Assembly: GCF_030035675.1 (NCBI RefSeq)
Contig: NC_084499.1
Span: forward strand, 15,528,610 to 15,592,609
Direction: 5' to 3'
Length of the DNA stretch: 64,000 bases
Source: Rhineura floridana
Lineage: Eukaryota > Chordata > Lepidosauria > Squamata > Rhineuridae
Under the pieces are notes generated by a model. The model was not told where the DNA came from. It was given only the letters and a program-made list of their open reading frames with translations, and searched no databases. Of the stretch, positions 43,511-54,055 are shown piece by piece. The number at the start of each line of letters is the position of its first letter. The first letter of the stretch is position 1. The translations under genes were made by a program, and so were the position numbers.

Positions 43511-44190
43511 GATTCAAACAATGGGCTTGCAAGTGTCCAGTGGCCTTTTTGACTCCTTCCTCCCCCTTTGAAATGTTTTCATCATGACCCCAAACTCATG
43601 GCCTCCATCAGGAATAGCTTTGAGCAGGAGAAGCCCACCTGAGATGTTCTGAGGAGCCCCTCCACCCAAGAAGACCTGAGATGCCTTTGCATTAAAAGAC
43701 AATCCCAACTTTCTCCTCCCCACCCCATCCCTAAATGTGATCATGGCTGCCAGCCAGCCTCGACCTCTTTGCTTCCGGGCAGGGATGTGCCTCATCTCTG
43801 TGCCACAGTCACTGCGTGCATTGACATAGCTGCAGGGGGGGCTGCGCTGGCATGAAAGGAAATGGACCCCAGCAACATCTGTATAGGAGTTTGGTATATA
43901 TTGCAGCAGAATGCAGAGATAAAGTCTGGTAAGATGGGAATAAAGAAACTGAAAAGGTTATTACTCCTGGGAAATAAAGTCACTCTGACCACAGGCATAC
44001 ATGTGGCCATTGTAGAGTTCTGAGGCTGGCGCTCTCAGGCACTCTCTCTGACTTACTAGAAAGGAAGAGGAGGGAAGTAAAGCATGGAAAAAACCCAACA
44101 AGTAGTTACTAAAGAAGGAATCAGCAAGGGGAAAAATTGGTTGCCTTTCTGTCTATTGTCCCCTGCTGCTCCACGTTACTTGTTGCAAGC
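43511..44190. other. Unassigned spacer
   Basis: No recognised gene or family. Confidence 0.35.
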
Positions 44191-44194
44191 GTTG

Positions 44195-44455
44195 GGGCTT
44201 TACTCCCAACAATCTGGAGAGCCACAGGTTCCCCAGCCCTGCTCTGTGAATGCTACTGTCAGATGCCATCCTTTTGTTGCTCTCATACGCATCATTCGCA
44301 CATGGAATCTAACCCCGGGCTTGCCAGCATGGTGTCTTCCATATGTTGTTAGACTCCAACTTCCATCATCCCTGGCTATGGTGACTGGGGCTGATGGGAA
44401 TGGTAGTCCCACAACATATGGAGAGCCACAGCTTCCCTGTCCCTCCTCTAAGTCC
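44195..44455. mobile_element. Family F MITEs: one half copy and one full copy
   Basis: 44195-44250 keeps only a right arm (AATCTGGAGAGCCACAGGTT). 44310-44455 is a full dyad with TGTTAGACTCCAACTTCCAT and GATGGGAATGGTAGTCCCAC. Confidence 0.65.
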
Positions 44456-44539
44456 TGGAGAGGTGTCCTTAGCTGGAACCATCACCAACAGTGCCTCCTA
44501 GAGGTAAATCCAGCCAAGCAACCAGCAACAATTTTACAA

Positions 44540-44775
44540 GATGGGCAGGTTGGAGCATGATGTCTAACCATGATGGCTATGTTCTCCCTCCATTGTCGGA
44601 GGTGGGATGCCTCTGAATACCCATTGTTGGGGATCACAAGTGGGGAGACTGCTGTTGCGCTCAGGTCCTGCTTCCAGGTTTCCCATTGGGGGCATTTGGT
44701 TGGCCATTGTGAGAACAGGATGCTGGACCGGATGGGCCTTTGGCTTGATCTAGCAGGTTCCTTCTGATGTTCGTA
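44540..44775 (+). mobile_element. CR1 LINE 3' UTR
   Basis: ACCATGATGGCTATGTTCTC, GGTTGGCCATTGTGAGAACA, GGATGCTGGACCGGATGGG and a worn TTCTGATGTTCGTA end. Confidence 0.78.
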
Positions 44776-44777
44776 GG

Positions 44778-44893
44778 GTGGTATTCAGTGCTAGTTCTAC
44801 TCAGAGTAGACCCATTGATGTTAATAGGCATGATCAGCTTACGTTCATTAATTTCCATTGGTCCACTCTGAGTAGGACATAGTCGGCTACAAC
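44778..44893. mobile_element. Palindromic MITE family C
   Basis: TCTACTCAGAGTAGACCCAT in the left arm and GTCCACTCTGAGTAGGACAT in the right arm. Confidence 0.72.
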
Positions 44894-44899
44894 TCTTAT

Positions 44900-45171
44900 G
44901 CCACGTTTACACCAAACATTTATTCCATGTTAAACAGACATGGCTTCCTCCAAAGAATCTAACTGTGCTGAGAGTTGTTGGGAGACTCCTTCTCATAGAG
45001 CTACAATTCTCAGAGTGGTTTCACAGTCCTTCTTCTGGGAATTGTAGCTCTCCGAGGGGAATAGGAGTCTCCTAACAACTGTCAGCCCCCTTCGCAAACT
45101 ACACTTCCCAAGATTCTTTGGGAGGGAAGCCATGACTCTTTACTGGAATAAATGCATGGTGTGAATATGGT
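44900..45171. mobile_element. ~270-bp palindromic MITE, copy 2
   Basis: GCCACGTTTACACCAAACAT at left; ATGCATGGTGTGAATATGG at right; inner CCTCCAAAGAATCTAA faces AGATTCTTTGGGAGG. Same family as 2645-2964. Confidence 0.75.
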
Positions 45172-46129
45172 CTGTGTCACAGAACACACTGCTAGATAAG
45201 CACAAGTGGCTCAGTGGACCCAGAACAAATAACATAACCATGTATCCCAACAACACTGAACATTAGCTTTTTGGCAAAGAATCTGAGTGCAATATTGGCG
45301 AAGGAAGACGATAACTTGACGGCAGAGCAACATACAGATGAGGGAACGGAATTATAATCCCATGGTCTCACAGGGAATGTTTAACCGTTATTGCCTAGAA
45401 ATTCAGCTGGCATTTCTTAATTACTTTTTTTTTTACTCTAATTTTTTGTTTTCTGCAGAATCTGCTAAATTCAGCTGGATATGTTTCATCATCAGAGATT
45501 CATAAGTGGCTGCCCAGCATCAATCATGCACATAACGGACTCCTTCCAAAGTGTCTGAGTTAATAAACATGCATAAAAACAAGTAGAAAAATCAATGTTT
45601 TCCTAATATTGTGTCGTTTTTATGCATTCTACACACGCACGCACGCACATTTAACAACAGCTTTTTAGTGGTTGGGAGCCAAAGACTTTCCAATCTGGGA
45701 AGAGAGGGGGAGGGAATATTTGTGCTATTGGAAAGTGAAGTTCATTAACATGGTTATTAATTATGAACTGCATGGATTCAGAATGTTCATTTATAATTCA
45801 GATGCAGATCACAGTCCTTAGTGTTTCCAAGCAGGCATTCTACTGGTGCAAGCGTATATATGTCTACACAGAAGTAAGCCCCATTGACTTCAATGGGGCT
45901 TACTCCCAGGTAAGTATGTATAAGATTGCAGTCAATGTTCTCTGGGCTAACAAAGGAGTCCACACTGTTCCTTATAAAAAACAAACAAACCGGGATATTA
46001 ACCGTATTCAAGCATTCAAAGATCACGTGTGGGCATAAAATGTGAGGGGGCATCAGGTCAGACATGCCAGCCCTGCCTCCCATTATTCTCACCCTTGGCA
46101 TTTCCATCTCCAACCCCTAAGATGTTGAG
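45172..46129. promoter_or_regulatory. Unique AT-rich segment, possible conserved noncoding DNA
   Basis: 45240-45720 is repeat-free, with TTAATTACTTTTTT, ATTCATAAGTGG, TTAATAAACATGCATAAAAA and a short CACG run. 45862-45932 is a squamate-type mini-dyad, AGTAAGCCCCATTGACTTCA facing its inverse. No gene. Confidence 0.3.
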
Positions 46130-47460
46130 CAGGAACGTCTGAAGGCGAAACTTGGACTACTGCAATGCAATCTACATGGGGCTGCCCTTGAAGACGATTT
46201 AGAAACTCACTGGTCCAAACCGCAGCAGCCAAGTTACAGACCAGGGTTTATGTATTATTTTATTTATCATTGAATTTATATCTCGCCTTTCCTCCCCAAG
46301 GGAGCCCGGGGTTCCCATAGAGTTCACATAATCCCTGCCCTCAACCAGCTGCACCAGTTGCCTGTTCATTTCGAGACGCAATCCAAGGGGCTCACATTGG
46401 TATTTAAAGTCCTAAATTATTTGGGCTGCAAATATCCAAAAGACCATCTCCTTCCCAACTAGGGATGGGAAAGAAATTTTATACTATTTGCATTTAAAGC
46501 CCTGCCTATCAAAAAAGAACTTTCCAAAACAATATGAAAACCAAAATAAAGCCATTCTTCAAAATGTACACATTTACAAATTTTGCAATACAATCTCTAG
46601 ACAACCAGTGCTTACAAAAATGCATATACCCGGGGAGATCTGTGCTTAACAAAATGAACATATCACTGAAAATATACAAAAATGCATTATATCATCAACC
46701 AAAAGTTTTTTTATCATATAAGCCATTGGCCTTGACAATGTTAAAATAGACTCCATTGTATACAATAGGATAAATATAGATAACACAATTATAAAATTGA
46801 AATACAACATAATTATATAAAACCTTTGATACAGTACAGCAAAATCCAATCTAAGCTGAAATTCAAGACTTAAAACTCTTGAACATTTTTAAAAAAATGT
46901 TTTTAACGCTGTTTTGTTTTAATGTATTTTAAGATCTGTTTTTATGATGTTTTAAAGTATTTCTAGCGCTTTGTTTGCCGCCCTGGGCTCCTGCTGGGAG
47001 GAAGGGCGGGATACAAATTAAATAATAAATAAACATGATCTGCTACTTTCCACTCGTTCTTTCTGCCTGCAGCTTCCTTGCAGCTGAAGCGTTCTATATG
47101 TTGTATATGGCTAAGCATCTTCTAAGAGAAAGAAGGTAATTTCAGGACCAGAGTAGGTTGTTAGGCTAGACGAAATATTTCTCAGGAATTTTTCCCTTGG
47201 GGCATAACATGAGTCAAAAGTGCACATAAACATGGGTTCGCCCGAATAAATTTGCACTAAAATTCTGAAGAATTTTCACAAGGTTTTTTGTTAAAAAAAA
47301 TTGCGAATTGCTCCAGAAACTTGGAGAACTGCCATCACCAGATCCTTCTGTCCCTCTTCCCCACAAACCCACTCCAGTGTTAAGAGTGCACGGTAGGTCC
47401 TCTTGGTATAATCGTCCCCAAATCAGGGCAAAGCTATAGTCAAGAAATAAAGCAAACGAC
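46130..47460 (+). mobile_element. L2-clade LINE interrupted by nested elements
   Basis: L2 codons appear in three pieces: 46145-46245 (LDYCNAIYMGLPLKTI), 46350-46458 (QLHQLPVHFETQSKGLTLVF, KVLNYLGCKYPKDHLLP) and 47358-47440 (PHKPTPVLRVHGRSSWYNRP). Between pieces 1 and 2 is an antisense LINE tail (ATTTATATCTCGCCTTTCCT). Between pieces 2 and 3 is a family D element. Confidence 0.7.
46459..47357 (+). mobile_element. Family D element carrying an L2-type tail inside
   Basis: Starts TAGGGATGGGAAAGAAATTT and ends GATCCTTCTGTCCCT, flanked by CTTCCCAAC and CTTCCCCAC. The family D interior breaks near 46700 and resumes near 47190 (AATAAATTTGCACTAAAATT). Between them 46860-47035 is a LINE 3' end (CCGCCCTGGGCTCCTGCTGG, then AATAATAAATAAA). 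Confidence 0.7.
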
Positions 47461-47734
47461 AGATGTCTTCCAATAATGGGAAGGGCCGGTGGATGTGGAC
47501 GACGGAGCAGGTCTGTTCCCTGTTGCTCCAGAGAGCAGGTCTGGAACCACCCAGTGGGAATGGCGGAGAAGCAGACTTCGGCTCAAGCTCAGGAGCAACG
47601 TCCCCATGGCAAGAGCTCTCCAAGAGTGGGCAGCAGATTGCCTTGTGAAGGTGGTGGGCTCTCTTTTTAGTTTTAGCAGAGCGTCTGTCGGGAGCACTGC
47701 AGCTGCATGCTGCATTGGACGTAGCGCCTTCTAC
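47461..47734 (+). mobile_element. Possible CR1/L3-like 3' region
   Basis: GGTGGTGGGCTCTCTTTTTA and TGCTGCATTGGAC recall CR1/L3-type tails, and a matching end (AGTGGGTTGGACTAGATGAC) appears after the two SINEs at 48105-48165. The overlapping ORFs here have no protein motifs. Confidence 0.35.
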
Positions 47735-48098
47735 CAAGTCAGAACCTTGGTCCCGCTAGCTCAGCATTGTCTACACTGACTGGCAGCAGCTCTCTAGAGT
47801 TCCAGACAGGGGACATTGCCTTCCCTACAGGGAGATGCTGAAGATTGAATCTGGGACCGTCTGCATGCAAGGCAGATGCTCCACCACTGAGCCACGGCCC
47901 TTCCCAGGAACACAGGAAACTGCCATACGTGGAGTCAGAGCCTTGATCCATCCAGGTCAGCATTGCCTGCTCTGACTGGCAGCAGCTGTCCAGGATTTCA
48001 GGCAGGGGACATTCCTAACCCTACCTGGAGATGCTAGGGATTGAACCTGGGATTGTCTGCATGCAAAGCAGGTGTGCTGCCACAGAGCCACATTACAG
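47735..48098 (-). mobile_element. Two tRNA-Ala-type SINEs in tandem, same orientation
   Basis: Copies at 47735-47905 and 47906-48098. Both carry ACTGACTGGCAGCAGCT-like words, a GATTGAA(T/C)CTGGGA B box and a CACTGAGCCAC or CACAGAGCCAC A box in antisense. Each still has head, body and tail. Confidence 0.85.
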
Positions 48099-48165
48099 AC
48101 CCTTCATGAAGCAGTGGGTTGGACTAGATGACCTCCAAGAACCCTTCCAAATCTAAAATTCTATA

Positions 48166-49295
48166 ACAAAAGAGGGGCAATTTACACACACACACCCCGC
48201 AATGGTGATCAGAAAAGAGGAAGCATTCTTTGTAAATACAAATGATCAAAGCATACCCAAAGCGGATGACATACAGAGTGAGGGGAGATGAAAACAGGGT
48301 CAGGAAACTCAGAAACTCTTTTCTTTTCTGCCTGTTAACTTTCTAAACCACACAGAGCATTAACAGCCACGTGGAAAATCTCTCTCATTAACACCTAAGG
48401 CTCAGGGGAAATGTCGCAGATGAATTGGCTTATTGCATCCCACCCCCCACCCCCAAGCCCTTCAGGACCTCAAGACACTCTAGACGAACTGAAGTAATGA
48501 CCTGGAAACAGTGTCCTCTGGGTTTGATGCTGTAATGATTTAGCAGCCGGTATGCTTCCTTGCCTTCATTTTATTTATTTTTAAAAAAAATGTTTATGAA
48601 TAATAATGTTAATAACACAAGGGGAGCGATTAGAGTGTGGAGGGTGGGGGTGATGAAAGGCCCGTCCTTCCATCGCTTGTCATCATCGAGGCAAAGTGAC
48701 CGCAGCGAAAGGCTGGCCAGCCCCCACCTCACCTTAAACGGGGGAAAGAGCTCGTCTATCTACACCCACACACGCATGCGCGCACAGGCATCGCGTCGCA
48801 GGGCTGACTACCCTGAAGGCAGCCTAATAAATCCAGACAGTATCTGATATGGATGGGCCGTAATGAAAAATAAATTTGCAAAAAAAAGTCTGATACGAGT
48901 TAATCCATAAAGTATTTCATTACTTCATTTTCCGGCATTGAATCTATCATTTCGCCATCTACCCGCCCCTCTGGCGGCCCATTTTTAATTACTTTTAATT
49001 TAAATATATGCACCCACGGCTTGGATTGGTTTTGACATCAGTACATTGCAATTTTTTTAAAAAAACATGATTTTAGCAGGGATTGTTGTGCAGGAGGGAA
49101 TTAATAAAAGAGCACTGTGGCAGAAGCAGCTTGTCATGGTGCAAGACCGCAGGTGAAGCTGCATTTGCCAGAATTCCCCTTTCAATGCAAAAGATGCAGA
49201 ATTGCTGTCCCCTGTTGTATCTGATGATACTTTTTTAAAAAAAAAATCCTCAGAGATTTGGTTTTAAGGAGCAGATACCTATTTTGGATCTTGCC
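48166..49295. promoter_or_regulatory. Unique segment, possible conserved noncoding DNA
   Basis: 48540-49080 is repeat-free, with TTTTAATTACTTTTAATTTA and a run of ATTTCATTACTTCATTTTCC. Enhancer function is a guess from motif density. Confidence 0.3.
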
Positions 49296-49297
49296 TT

Positions 49298-49448
49298 TGC
49301 CATAGTATCTTGCTATGACCCAGGAGACAAGGGTTCGAATCCCCACTCAGCCATGAAGCTCACTGGGCGACCTTGGGGCAGTCACTGTCTCTCAGCCTAA
49401 CCACCTCACAGGGTTGTTGTGAGGATTATATGAGGAGGGGGAGAACCA
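49298..49448 (+). mobile_element. tRNA-derived SINE with 'GTTGTTGTGAGGAT' body
   Basis: GGGTTCGAATCCCCACTCAG (B box), AGCTCACTGGGCGACCTTGG and CCACCTCACAGGGTTGTTGT; the 3' tail is cut short. Confidence 0.75.
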
Positions 49449-49650
49449 GTCCAGGGGCAGGCACTGCCTCTCAGCTTCCATCTCCCTTAGTCTCAGCATT
49501 TCCCTTTCAAAACTCAGCAGGGAGGAGGATGGGGACAAATTTAGAATTCCTGGGCTCCACCTCTCATTGGTCTCTGGCTCCACTTATTGTTGGGCGCCCT
49601 GCCTTCCACCCCACCAGCCCCAAGGGCACCAGCCATCACTTGGACTATGC
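49449..49650 (+). repeat. ~205-bp interspersed repeat, copy 2
   Basis: Matches 15752-15955 in order, as described there. Follows the SINE directly. Confidence 0.6.
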
Positions 49651-49933
49651 CTCTCATTTCCCCCTTGTGTGCCGTTTCCTCGCCCCAGAGTCCGTATTTA
49701 TTGATTTATGACTTTTGCGTTCCAACTCCCTTCGAAGACACTTGGGAGGAAGAGCATACATAGAGTCTGCTTCTGCATGTTATCCTCAAAACAGGCCTGT
49801 GAGGTAGGTCAGCTTGGTAGCTTGGGACAGGCCACGGTGCAACGACAAAGCTCCTGCTGTTCTGGCAGAAGGTACCACGTTCAGTCCCTGGCATGCTTTC
49901 CTTTATTGATCTGGAATATTTGCAAGCTGCTAG
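49651..49933. other. Spacer with a SINE-head scrap
   Basis: 49825-49895 (GGCAGAAGGTACCACGTTCA) resembles a tRNA-Ala-type SINE head; the rest is unassigned. Confidence 0.35.
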
Positions 49934-50198
49934 ATTACAAAGCCTATGGCCATACTGCCCTGGACACGCCCAATCTCATCTGAGCTCAGAAGCTAAGCAG
50001 GGTCAGGCCTGGTTCGTATGTGGATGGGAGACCACCTGGGAATCCCGGCTGCCGTAGGCTTGGAAAAAGGCAATGGTAAACCACCTCTGAATACCTCTTA
50101 CCATGCAAGCCCTATGAATATATCTAAAAAAAGATTCATAGGGTCGCCATAAGTCGTAATCGACTTGAAGGCATAGAACAACACCAAAGCATTACAAA
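49934..50198 (+). mobile_element. 5S-rRNA-derived SINE with BovB-type tail and TSD
   Basis: The body 49942-50190 lies between two ATTACAAA duplications. Its first ~120 bp reads as a 5S rRNA gene: GCCTATGGCCATACTGCCCT, AGCTCAGAAGCTAAGCAGGG (A-box region), GGATGGGAGACCACCTGGGA (C box) and GCCGTAGGCTT at the 5S end. Then comes the tail GGCAATGGTAAACCACCTCT, GGTCGCCATAAGTCGTAATC and GACTTGAAGGCA, common to BovB and the tRNA SINEs. A 5S internal promoter is expected to drive RNA polymerase III transcription. This matches the 5S-Sauria type of squamate SINE. It is not a functional 5S rRNA gene. Confidence 0.9.
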
Positions 50199-50416
50199 AT
50201 GACCACTGTGGTGTACTATCACAATGTTTTAAAAATGCAACACATAAAAACAGATCTCCAAAGAGAAATAAGATACTGCACACAAGTCAACTCATCCTTC
50301 TGGCAGAGCCTATGAAAATAAAATAAAAAATGTTTAGCATCGGCAAAAACCTTTTTTGCATGCCACCATGGAACAAACCTCTGCTGTGGGGGGCAACGTA
50401 AATAGGCCCCTAAGGA

Positions 50417-50612
50417 GACAAGGATGTAGCTCAATGGCAGAGCATTTGTTTTGCATGCAGACGGTCCCAGGTTCAATCCCCAATGGCATCTCCAAGTTAA
50501 GGCTGGGAGAGACCCCTGCCTGAAATCCCCGAGAGCTGCTGCCAGTCAGTGTAGACAGTACTGAGGGAGATGCACCAAATGTTCTGAGTAAGTATAAAGC
50601 AGCTTCCTAGGC
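50417..50612 (+). mobile_element. tRNA-Ala-type SINE
   Basis: GATGTAGCTCAATGGCAGAG, CCCAGGTTCAATCCCCAATG, GTTAAGGCTGGGAGAGACC and CTGCTGCCAGTCAGTGTAGA, with the end TATAAAGCAGCTTCCTAG. One of the best-preserved copies. Confidence 0.9.
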
Positions 50613-50701
50613 CTGTAGCGCTACGAGTCCTATTCAGAGTAAACCCATTGAAACTGATGGACATGACTCACTTAGTTACATTTATTTTAATGGGTCTACT
50701 C

Positions 50702-51393
50702 TAAGGATGAGAGCCAGCATGGCATAGTGGTTTGAGTGTTGGACTACGACCAGGGAGACCAGGGTTTGAATCCCCACACAGCCACGAAGCTCACTGGGTG
50801 ACCTTGGGCCAGTCACTGCCTCTCAGCCTCAGAGGAAGGCAATGGTAACCCCCCTCTGAATACCGCTTACCATGAAAACCCTATTCATAGGGTCGCCATA
50901 AGTCGGAATCTACTTGAAGGCAGTCCATTTCCATTTTTTCACTCTAGGGATGGAAGAAAAATTCAATTCAGTTGGCATTGAAAGCCGAATTTATCAAATC
51001 TGCAGTTTCCGAAACAATCTGAGAACCGAAACTCAGCCATCCTTCGACATGCGTACTTATCAGAATTTTGCGGCGCAGTTCACCCACCGAACAGCGTTCG
51101 CAAAAATGCATACGCTAGGAGAAGCGATGCATAAAAAATGAATATCGGTGTGAAAATAACATAGAAAACTGCATCAGTGGACAAGAAACGGCTTGCAAAA
51201 ACTGTGGACCTTTGTCAAAACTGCCTACAGAATGGATTTATTAGGAGAAATCTGCACTAAAATGGTGGAGAATTTTCAGGAGGATTTTTTCCCCAAAAAA
51301 TCACATATTGTTGCAGAAAAGTGGACAATCAAATTTAAGACTGGAAATATGAGAAATGGAGAGGACCAGAGCGGACAGATCCTTCCATCCTTA
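50702..51393 (+). mobile_element. Family D element, itself interrupted by a SINE
   Basis: Opens TAAGGATG (copied as TAGGGATG after the SINE) and ends TTCCATCCTTA. Inside: TTCAATTCAGTTGGCATTGA, CCGAAACAATCTGAGAACCG, GAATGGATTTATTAGGAGAA. The flanking octamers differ at one base of eight. Confidence 0.85.
50710..50940 (+). mobile_element. tRNA-headed SINE with BovB-type tail
   Basis: Flanked by ACTCTAAGGATG (50698-50709) and ACTCTAGGGATG (50941-50952), a 12-bp duplication with one change. AGAGCCAGCATGGCATAGTG head; CCATAAGTCGGAATCTACTT tail. It sits 8 bp inside family D. Confidence 0.92.
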
Positions 51394-51425
51394 GCCTACT
51401 CTCAGTAGGACTCAGTGCACACAGT

Positions 51426-52110
51426 CCTAAGCAACCTTGTTCACCGTTGTCATCTACAGTCATTAAATCTAGGCGAGTCATAGTTCCCTCAATGCTGGCA
51501 TTACATGTTGAAGGAAAACACATTCTGCACAAGCTGCAACTTCCAGACCAAGGGCCAGACAGAGGATTTGGCCCCTAAGTCTGACGTCTTCCACCCCTGT
51601 TGCATGGAACAAAATGATCAGAAAAAATGGGGGGGCAGGTTTTGACCCACTTTTTAATTTTTACCCCACCCTGGCCTGTTCAAAGTTTGAGGAGGGTCCA
51701 CAAGTCTTCTCCAGTAGGCCCCTTTCTAAATTAGTGGTCCCTCTCCAGTGGGCCTGCTAGGTGCTAGCATGGGCAGGCAAGCCACCAAAGCCCAATCATC
51801 TGCATTAGGCAGTTGTGAGCCGCTCACCGTTTTAACTGTGTCGCTCTGGAGCATTATGGGAAATTTAAACAGTGGGTACCAGGGCCGGCATCAGTGGCCA
51901 GCCTTCCCAAGGATGCCAGGGGCTGACACCAACCCTGGAAGCATATATGGTTCCCATCCTCATGTTATCCTTCTGGGGAAGATTCGTTAGAAAGACAGCA
52001 ACTGGATTTGAAGCAACATCTCTCTGTTCCGAGTCAGGTTGTTCGGGTTCGTTTGAAACGCCCACCCCTGCACACACCGAAACTGACACAAAGCAATGCC
52101 CTGATTAGCT
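51426..52110. other. Unassigned spacer
   Basis: 51870-51930 has CAGGGCCGGCATCAGTGGCC-like words of GC-rich family E, too short to call. No gene. Confidence 0.3.
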
Positions 52111-52640
52111 CAGGACTCATTTCTGTCCCCCCCGCCCGGGGTGGCTCCTGCACTGTTCCAAAGATGTTGGGCTGAGGGGTTAAGAAAGCGGCTTCCGTGG
52201 CAGGCTCATTACCGCTGATGCAAAAATGACCATTAAGGATGCCTGACAGAGGCCTTGCTCATTTGGAGCCGAGGTGAAGCGCCGCTGCCCTGAGGCTGCC
52301 TAATGAAATCTGAAACCATCACGTTCATGTGTCATGTGGGTGTAACAATTCCCCCCACCCCACCCGAGTGCTCTAATCAACGTAATCATCCCAAATATAT
52401 CCCTCTAGTTTCTTATCAGGGGGGGACGTTCCGGGGAGAGGGAAGAAAGGGGATGAAATAAAAGGAGGCAACATTTATCGTTCGTGAAGCCTCTTAATTA
52501 CATTTCCTGCTCATCTTCTTGCCCGCCTGCCACTCTTCCTTAGCGCACCAAGGAGGATGCGCCTGCCTCTGATCTATACAAGGCAGAGTAGGCGCCGTTA
52601 TTGCCACCCTGGAATGTTAGGGGCCACAGGCTGTAACCCT
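52111..52640. promoter_or_regulatory. Repeat-free segment, possible conserved noncoding DNA
   Basis: Contains GCTCATTACCGCTGATG, CTAATGAAATCTGAAACC, CTCTAATCAACGTAATCATC and CTCTTAATTACATTTCC with no recognised repeat. Enhancer function is a guess. Confidence 0.3.
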
Positions 52641-53139
52641 CGAGAGAAGCAAGGCGCTTAGGCCGCAGCCTTGACCGTTTTACTGTCAGGGAACTGTCCT
52701 CAGCCCAAATTCCTGAGTGGTTGACATTTGCTGGTTCTCGTTGGTGGGGCTAGGCCAGAACAGGCAGAGGTTTTCAGAGGTTCCAAACCTGGGGGAAATC
52801 AATGGCTGGAGGGGAGATTGGGATCGTGGCAGCAAATCCTGCCCCAACCGCAAGGCACAGACCCATTTATTTATAAAATAAAGACTTCAGAGATGGCAAT
52901 AGGGACACTTCTGTGGTCATACCAAGGAGCGCTGCCTGATTCCTTACCCTTATGTACATCACCGAAGACTAGGGTTGCCAGGTCCATGGCCTGAGACTGT
53001 TCCTGTAACTTTAGGAGAAGAGAAAGTCAGCCAAGTGCAGGTGTTCTTGCAACTCTGTAATGGGAAAAACCACAAGGTGGAATTCTCCCTCCTCCACAAT
53101 TTTTAAAGAAACAGAAGACCTCTTGGAGGCCGGGCCTCC
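52641..53139. other. Unassigned spacer
   Basis: Single-copy-looking DNA; 88-codon ORF at 52728 without motifs. Confidence 0.35.
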
Positions 53140-53660
53140 AAGAAAAAATTCAGTTTTTCTCATTTTCTCATTTTTATTTATTTATTTATTCATTCATTCA
53201 TTTATTTACTTACTTATTTATTAAATTTTTATTCCACAATTCGTCCCAGAAGAAGCCCAGGATGGCAATTTTTTCAAGTCCGTTCTCCACATTTCAGTTG
53301 CCGCTTTTTAAAGTACTTGTGAAAATTCATCAGCGTTTTAGTGTGAAAGTCTCCTAAATATGCACATTTGGCATGCAGTTTTTCCTAATACAGTTTTTGC
53401 AAAGCAATGTTCCCCAACGAAATAAGTTTTGCTATGATCTTTTCATTAGTGCATGCATTTGTACGCACATTTTATCCTAGTATATGCTTTTCCCTTTTTT
53501 TGACACACGTTACTTGGGTGGAGACCCACATTGCAAAATTCAGAGAAATGCATATTTCAAAGGATGGCCTTGTATCAATTTGCATATTGTTTCAGAATGT
53601 GCAAATTCAGTAAGTTCACTGAATTGAATCGAATCAAATTTCTCGGCCAGCCCCAGTAGG
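53140..53660 (-). mobile_element. Family D element with an L2-type tail inserted
   Basis: AATTCAGTTTTTCTCATTTT starts the antisense element. 53164-53268 is an antisense LINE tail, (TTTA)n plus TTCGTCCCAGAAGAAGCCCA. It resumes with CCGTTCTCCACATTTCAGTT and ends GAATCAAATTTCTCGGCC. Confidence 0.75.
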
Positions 53661-53955
53661 AGGCATTAGTGGCAGGGTTGGCGCCAGAGGACGGCCAGGT
53701 TGGGCCCTGGCTGAGGGCCCCTGGGGCTCAGAGGGGTCCCTGAAGGGTTGGTTGGTAGCACTCCCATTCTGCAATCCGTGGCAGCTGCGGATTGCAGAGA
53801 GGGAACTCCCAGGCACTCCCCCTACAACCGTGTAGGCCCATGATGCCTACCTGCACTCCCCACCTACCTTTCCCATTGAGGTGAATGCTGGCCACGCTGC
53901 ACGCATGCCTGCCATCGACCAAGATGGCAGTGGAGGCATCCGCCCCTTAGGGAAG
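53661..53955. mobile_element. GC-rich repeat family E, copy 2
   Basis: GGCAGGGTTGGCGCCAGAGG, GGGCCCTGGCTGAGGGCCCC, CTGCAATCCGTGGCAGCTGC facing CGGATTGCAG, and CCTGCCATCGACCAAGATGG. Pairs with 2978-3385. Confidence 0.5.
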
Positions 53956-54055
53956 CCTCGGCCCTCATCCTTCCATCATCCCTGAGCATTAGCCATGCCG
54001 TCTAAGGCTGATGGGAGTTGGGGTCCTAAAGCATATGTAGGAGTCCATAACTGTG
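53956..54055. mobile_element. Family F MITE, diverged
   Basis: CATCCTTCCATCATCCCTGA and GGCTGATGGGAGTTGGGGTC in dyad order. Confidence 0.6.

Larger units (their letters stand above)
50618..51425. mobile_element. Family C MITE, host of a three-level nest
   Basis: The left arm and centre run 50618-50701 (CCTATTCAGAGTAAACCCAT ... AATGGGTCTACTC). The right arm resumes at 51402 (TCAGTAGGACTCAGTG). Flanking octamers GTCTACTC and GCCTACTC mark where family D entered. Confidence 0.8.

Noticed and set aside
44084-44560. 158-codon plus-strand ORF
   Set aside because: It crosses two family F palindromes; the protein has no recognisable motif.
47423-47779. Several overlapping 60-100-codon ORFs on both strands
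   Set aside because: They fall in a probable LINE tail and share no protein motif; GC content explains the open frames.
49942-50061. Functional 5S rRNA gene
   Set aside because: It carries changes from 5S rRNA, lacks a T-run terminator directly after the 5S end, and continues into a BovB-type tail inside a TSD, so it is a SINE head.
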